Below, piece by piece: positions 6,227-7,602 of a stretch of 7,602 nt of DNA. A program made the translations under genes and the position numbers. Each line of letters opens with the position of its first letter. The first letter of the stretch is position 1. The DNA is from Paracoccaceae bacterium. Its GTDB lineage: Bacteria; Pseudomonadota; Alphaproteobacteria; Rhodobacterales; Rhodobacteraceae. Below the pieces are notes generated by a model. That model did no database searches. It was not told where the DNA came from and saw nothing but the letters and a program-made list of their open reading frames with translations. Location: the NCBI GenBank assembly GCA_007134405.1, contig SLKW01000101.1, positions 1 to 7,602 of the forward strand, given 5' to 3'.

Positions 6227-7602
6227 TCAGAAGCTGCCGAAGAGCGTGCCCAGCGTCACCAGCGCGATCAGCGCCAGGATCGGGATCAGCACGGCGACCA
6301 CGGCGATGTCGCGGTAGGCCTCGCGGTGGGTGAGGCCGCAGATGGTCAGAAGCGTGATGACCGCGCCGTTATGCGGCAGCGCGTCGAGCCCGCCGGTGGC
6401 CACCGCCGTGACCCGGTGCAGAAGCTCGGGCGAGATGCCGGCCTCCTGGCCCATCTGCATGTAGGTCTCGCCCAGGGTCGAGAGCGCGATCGACATGCCG
6501 CCCGAGGCCGAGCCGGTCATGCCGGCCAGGAGGCTGGTGCCGATGGCCAGCGAAATGAGCGGGTTGTCGCCGCCCACCGTCACCACCCAGTCGCGGATCA
6601 CGACGAAGGCCGAGAGCGAGGCGATGACCGCGCCGAAGCCGACGAGCGAGGCGGTGTTGAAGATGGGCTTGAGCGAATCCTTGGCGCCGGCGTCGAGCGT
6701 CGCGCCGAGGCTGTTGGCGAGGCGACGCCAGTTGAGCGCGATCAGCGCCAGCGAGGAGAAGGTGAGCGCGGCGATGATCGACCAGACGCCGCGCACCGAG
6801 CCCACGTCGGTTTCGCCGAATTCGGGCTCGGCGAGATAGGTCGTGTCCATCTGCGGGATGAGGATGAAGGTGAAGAGGAGGTTCAGCGCCAGCACCATGA
6901 TGAGCGGCGTCGCGGCGACCAGAAGGCCGGGGCGGTCGGTGCTGGCCTCCTCGGCCGTGTCGGCGGCGTCGTCGCCATAGCCCGGCCCGAGGGCGCGGGC
7001 GCGGCGTTCGAGCCAGGCCCAGCCGAGGCCCAGCATCAGCGCGCCGGTGAGGATGCCGAGGCCCGGCGCGGCGAAGGGCGTGGTGCCGAAGAAGGGCATC
7101 GGGATGGCGTTCTGGATTGCCGGCGTGCCGGGCAGGGCGGTCATGGTGAAGGTGAAGGCGCCAAGCGCGATGGTCGCGGGGATCAGCACCTTGGGCAGTT
7201 CGGCCTCGCGGAAAAGCGCCGAGGCGATGGGCCAGACGGCAAAGGCCACGACGAAGAGCGAGACGCCGCCATAGGTCATCACCGCGCAGGAGAGGATCAC
7301 GGCGAGGATGGCGCGCGAGGGGCCGAGGCCGCGGATGATCCCGTCGGCGAGCACGCGCGCCGAGCCCGAGGCCTCCATCAGCTTGCCGAAGACGGCGCCG
7401 AGCAGGAACAGCGGAAAATACTGGATGATGAAGCCGCCCGTGGCCTCCATGAAGACCTGGGTGTAGCTGGCCAGGAGCGGTCCGCCCTCGGCCGCGAGGA
7501 CGGCGAGGATGGCGAGCGCCGGGGTCAGCAGCAGAAGGCTGAGGCCGCGGTAGGCCAGGTACATCAGCGCGGCCAGCGCGGCGACAATGACCAGGATGCC
7601 GG
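6227..7602 (-). CDS. GntP-family organic-acid permease; first few codons outside window
   Basis: A proton-coupled uptake permease of the gluconate/organic-acid (GntP) family in the inner membrane. Seen: 457 codons from the window edge to the TGA at 6227-6229. An ATG at 7562-7564 exists, but the frame stays open upstream with hydrophobic residues (GILVIVAALAAL) that complete the expected first helix, so the true start probably lies just beyond the window. Many hydrophobic segments span the protein. An acidic loop at visible residues 205-224 divides it. Family-like motifs include FPLFLLGAVFGKLMEASGS (62-80), LPGTPAIQNAIPMPFFGTTPF (156-176), GMTGSASGGMSIAL (360-373) and DALPHNGAVITLL (406-418). 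Family knowledge: length matches the usual 440-465 residues, and close relatives often lie beside 3-hydroxybutyrate dehydrogenase genes. Inference: the substrate may be a short hydroxy acid such as 3-hydroxybutyrate, with gluconate as alternative. It may share a transcript with the MFS gene. Confidence 0.93.
   Translation of the reverse strand, partial: GILVIVAALAALMYLAYRGLSLLLLTPALAILAVLAAEGGPLLASYTQVFMEATGGFIIQYFPLFLLGAVFGKLMEASGSARVLADGIIRGLGPSRAILAVILSCAVMTYGGVSLFVVAFAVWPIASALFREAELPKVLIPATIALGAFTFTMTALPGTPAIQNAIPMPFFGTTPFAAPGLGILTGALMLGLGWAWLERRARALGPGYGDDAADTAEEASTDRPGLLVAATPLIMVLALNLLFTFILIPQMDTTYLAEPEFGETDVGSVRGVWSIIAALTFSSLALIALNWRRLANSLGATLDAGAKDSLKPIFNTASLVGFGAVIASLSAFVVIRDWVVTVGGDNPLISLAIGTSLLAGMTGSASGGMSIALSTLGETYMQMGQEAGISPELLHRVTAVATGGLDALPHNGAVITLLTICGLTHREAYRDIAVVAVLIPILALIALVTLGTLFGSF

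Noticed and set aside
4884..6317. 477-codon plus-strand open frame antisense to the MFS gene
   Set aside because: The product is Arg/His/Gln/Gly-rich and repetitive, whereas the minus-strand frame gives a clean 12-helix MFS protein.
7130..7137. GGGCAGGG, matching the E. coli FtsK-orienting (KOPS) consensus
   Set aside because: A single 8-mer match is expected by chance in GC-rich DNA and lies inside the GntP coding sequence; the alphaproteobacterial motif could differ.

Overview
This is a GC-rich window (roughly two thirds G+C by eye) with codon use and protein sequences typical of Alphaproteobacteria. The SMC protein in particular reads like those of Rhodobacterales (Rhodobacteraceae/Roseobacteraceae group). 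It looks like ordinary chromosome. There are no transposases, integrases, tRNAs, phage genes or CRISPR arrays.

Layout: (1) Bases 1-917, minus strand, hold the first 305 codons of a polytopic membrane protein of the TehA/SLAC1 (TDT) type, probably the TsoY group, cut by the window start. Its leader carries a clean AT-rich inverted repeat, ATATTC-N8-GAATAT, that looks like the operator of a SqrR/BigR-type sulfide/persulfide-responsive ArsR-family repressor. (2) Bases 1119-4568, plus strand, hold a complete smc gene for the chromosome-condensing ATPase, best read from a TTG start. (3) Bases 4569-4913 are a non-coding region between convergent genes. It contains a small hairpin after smc, four tandem 11-bp repeats, a second hairpin with two further 11-bp units, and an AT-rich hairpin followed by six T residues that could end the smc transcript. 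(4) Bases 4914-6149, minus strand, encode a 12-helix major facilitator superfamily transporter. (5) Bases 6227-7602, minus strand, encode a GntP-family organic-acid permease lacking only its first few codons, cut by the window end. It lies 77 bp upstream of the MFS gene on the same strand, so the two may be co-transcribed.

The genes do not form one pathway. smc is a housekeeping gene. The two transporters on its right look like a catabolic uptake/efflux pair for small organic acids. The divergent membrane gene on its left looks like an independently controlled accessory, possibly sulfur-related, gene. No undescribed multi-gene system can be supported here. The two signals most worth following are the operator-like inverted repeat before the membrane gene and the 11-bp repeat cluster downstream of smc.
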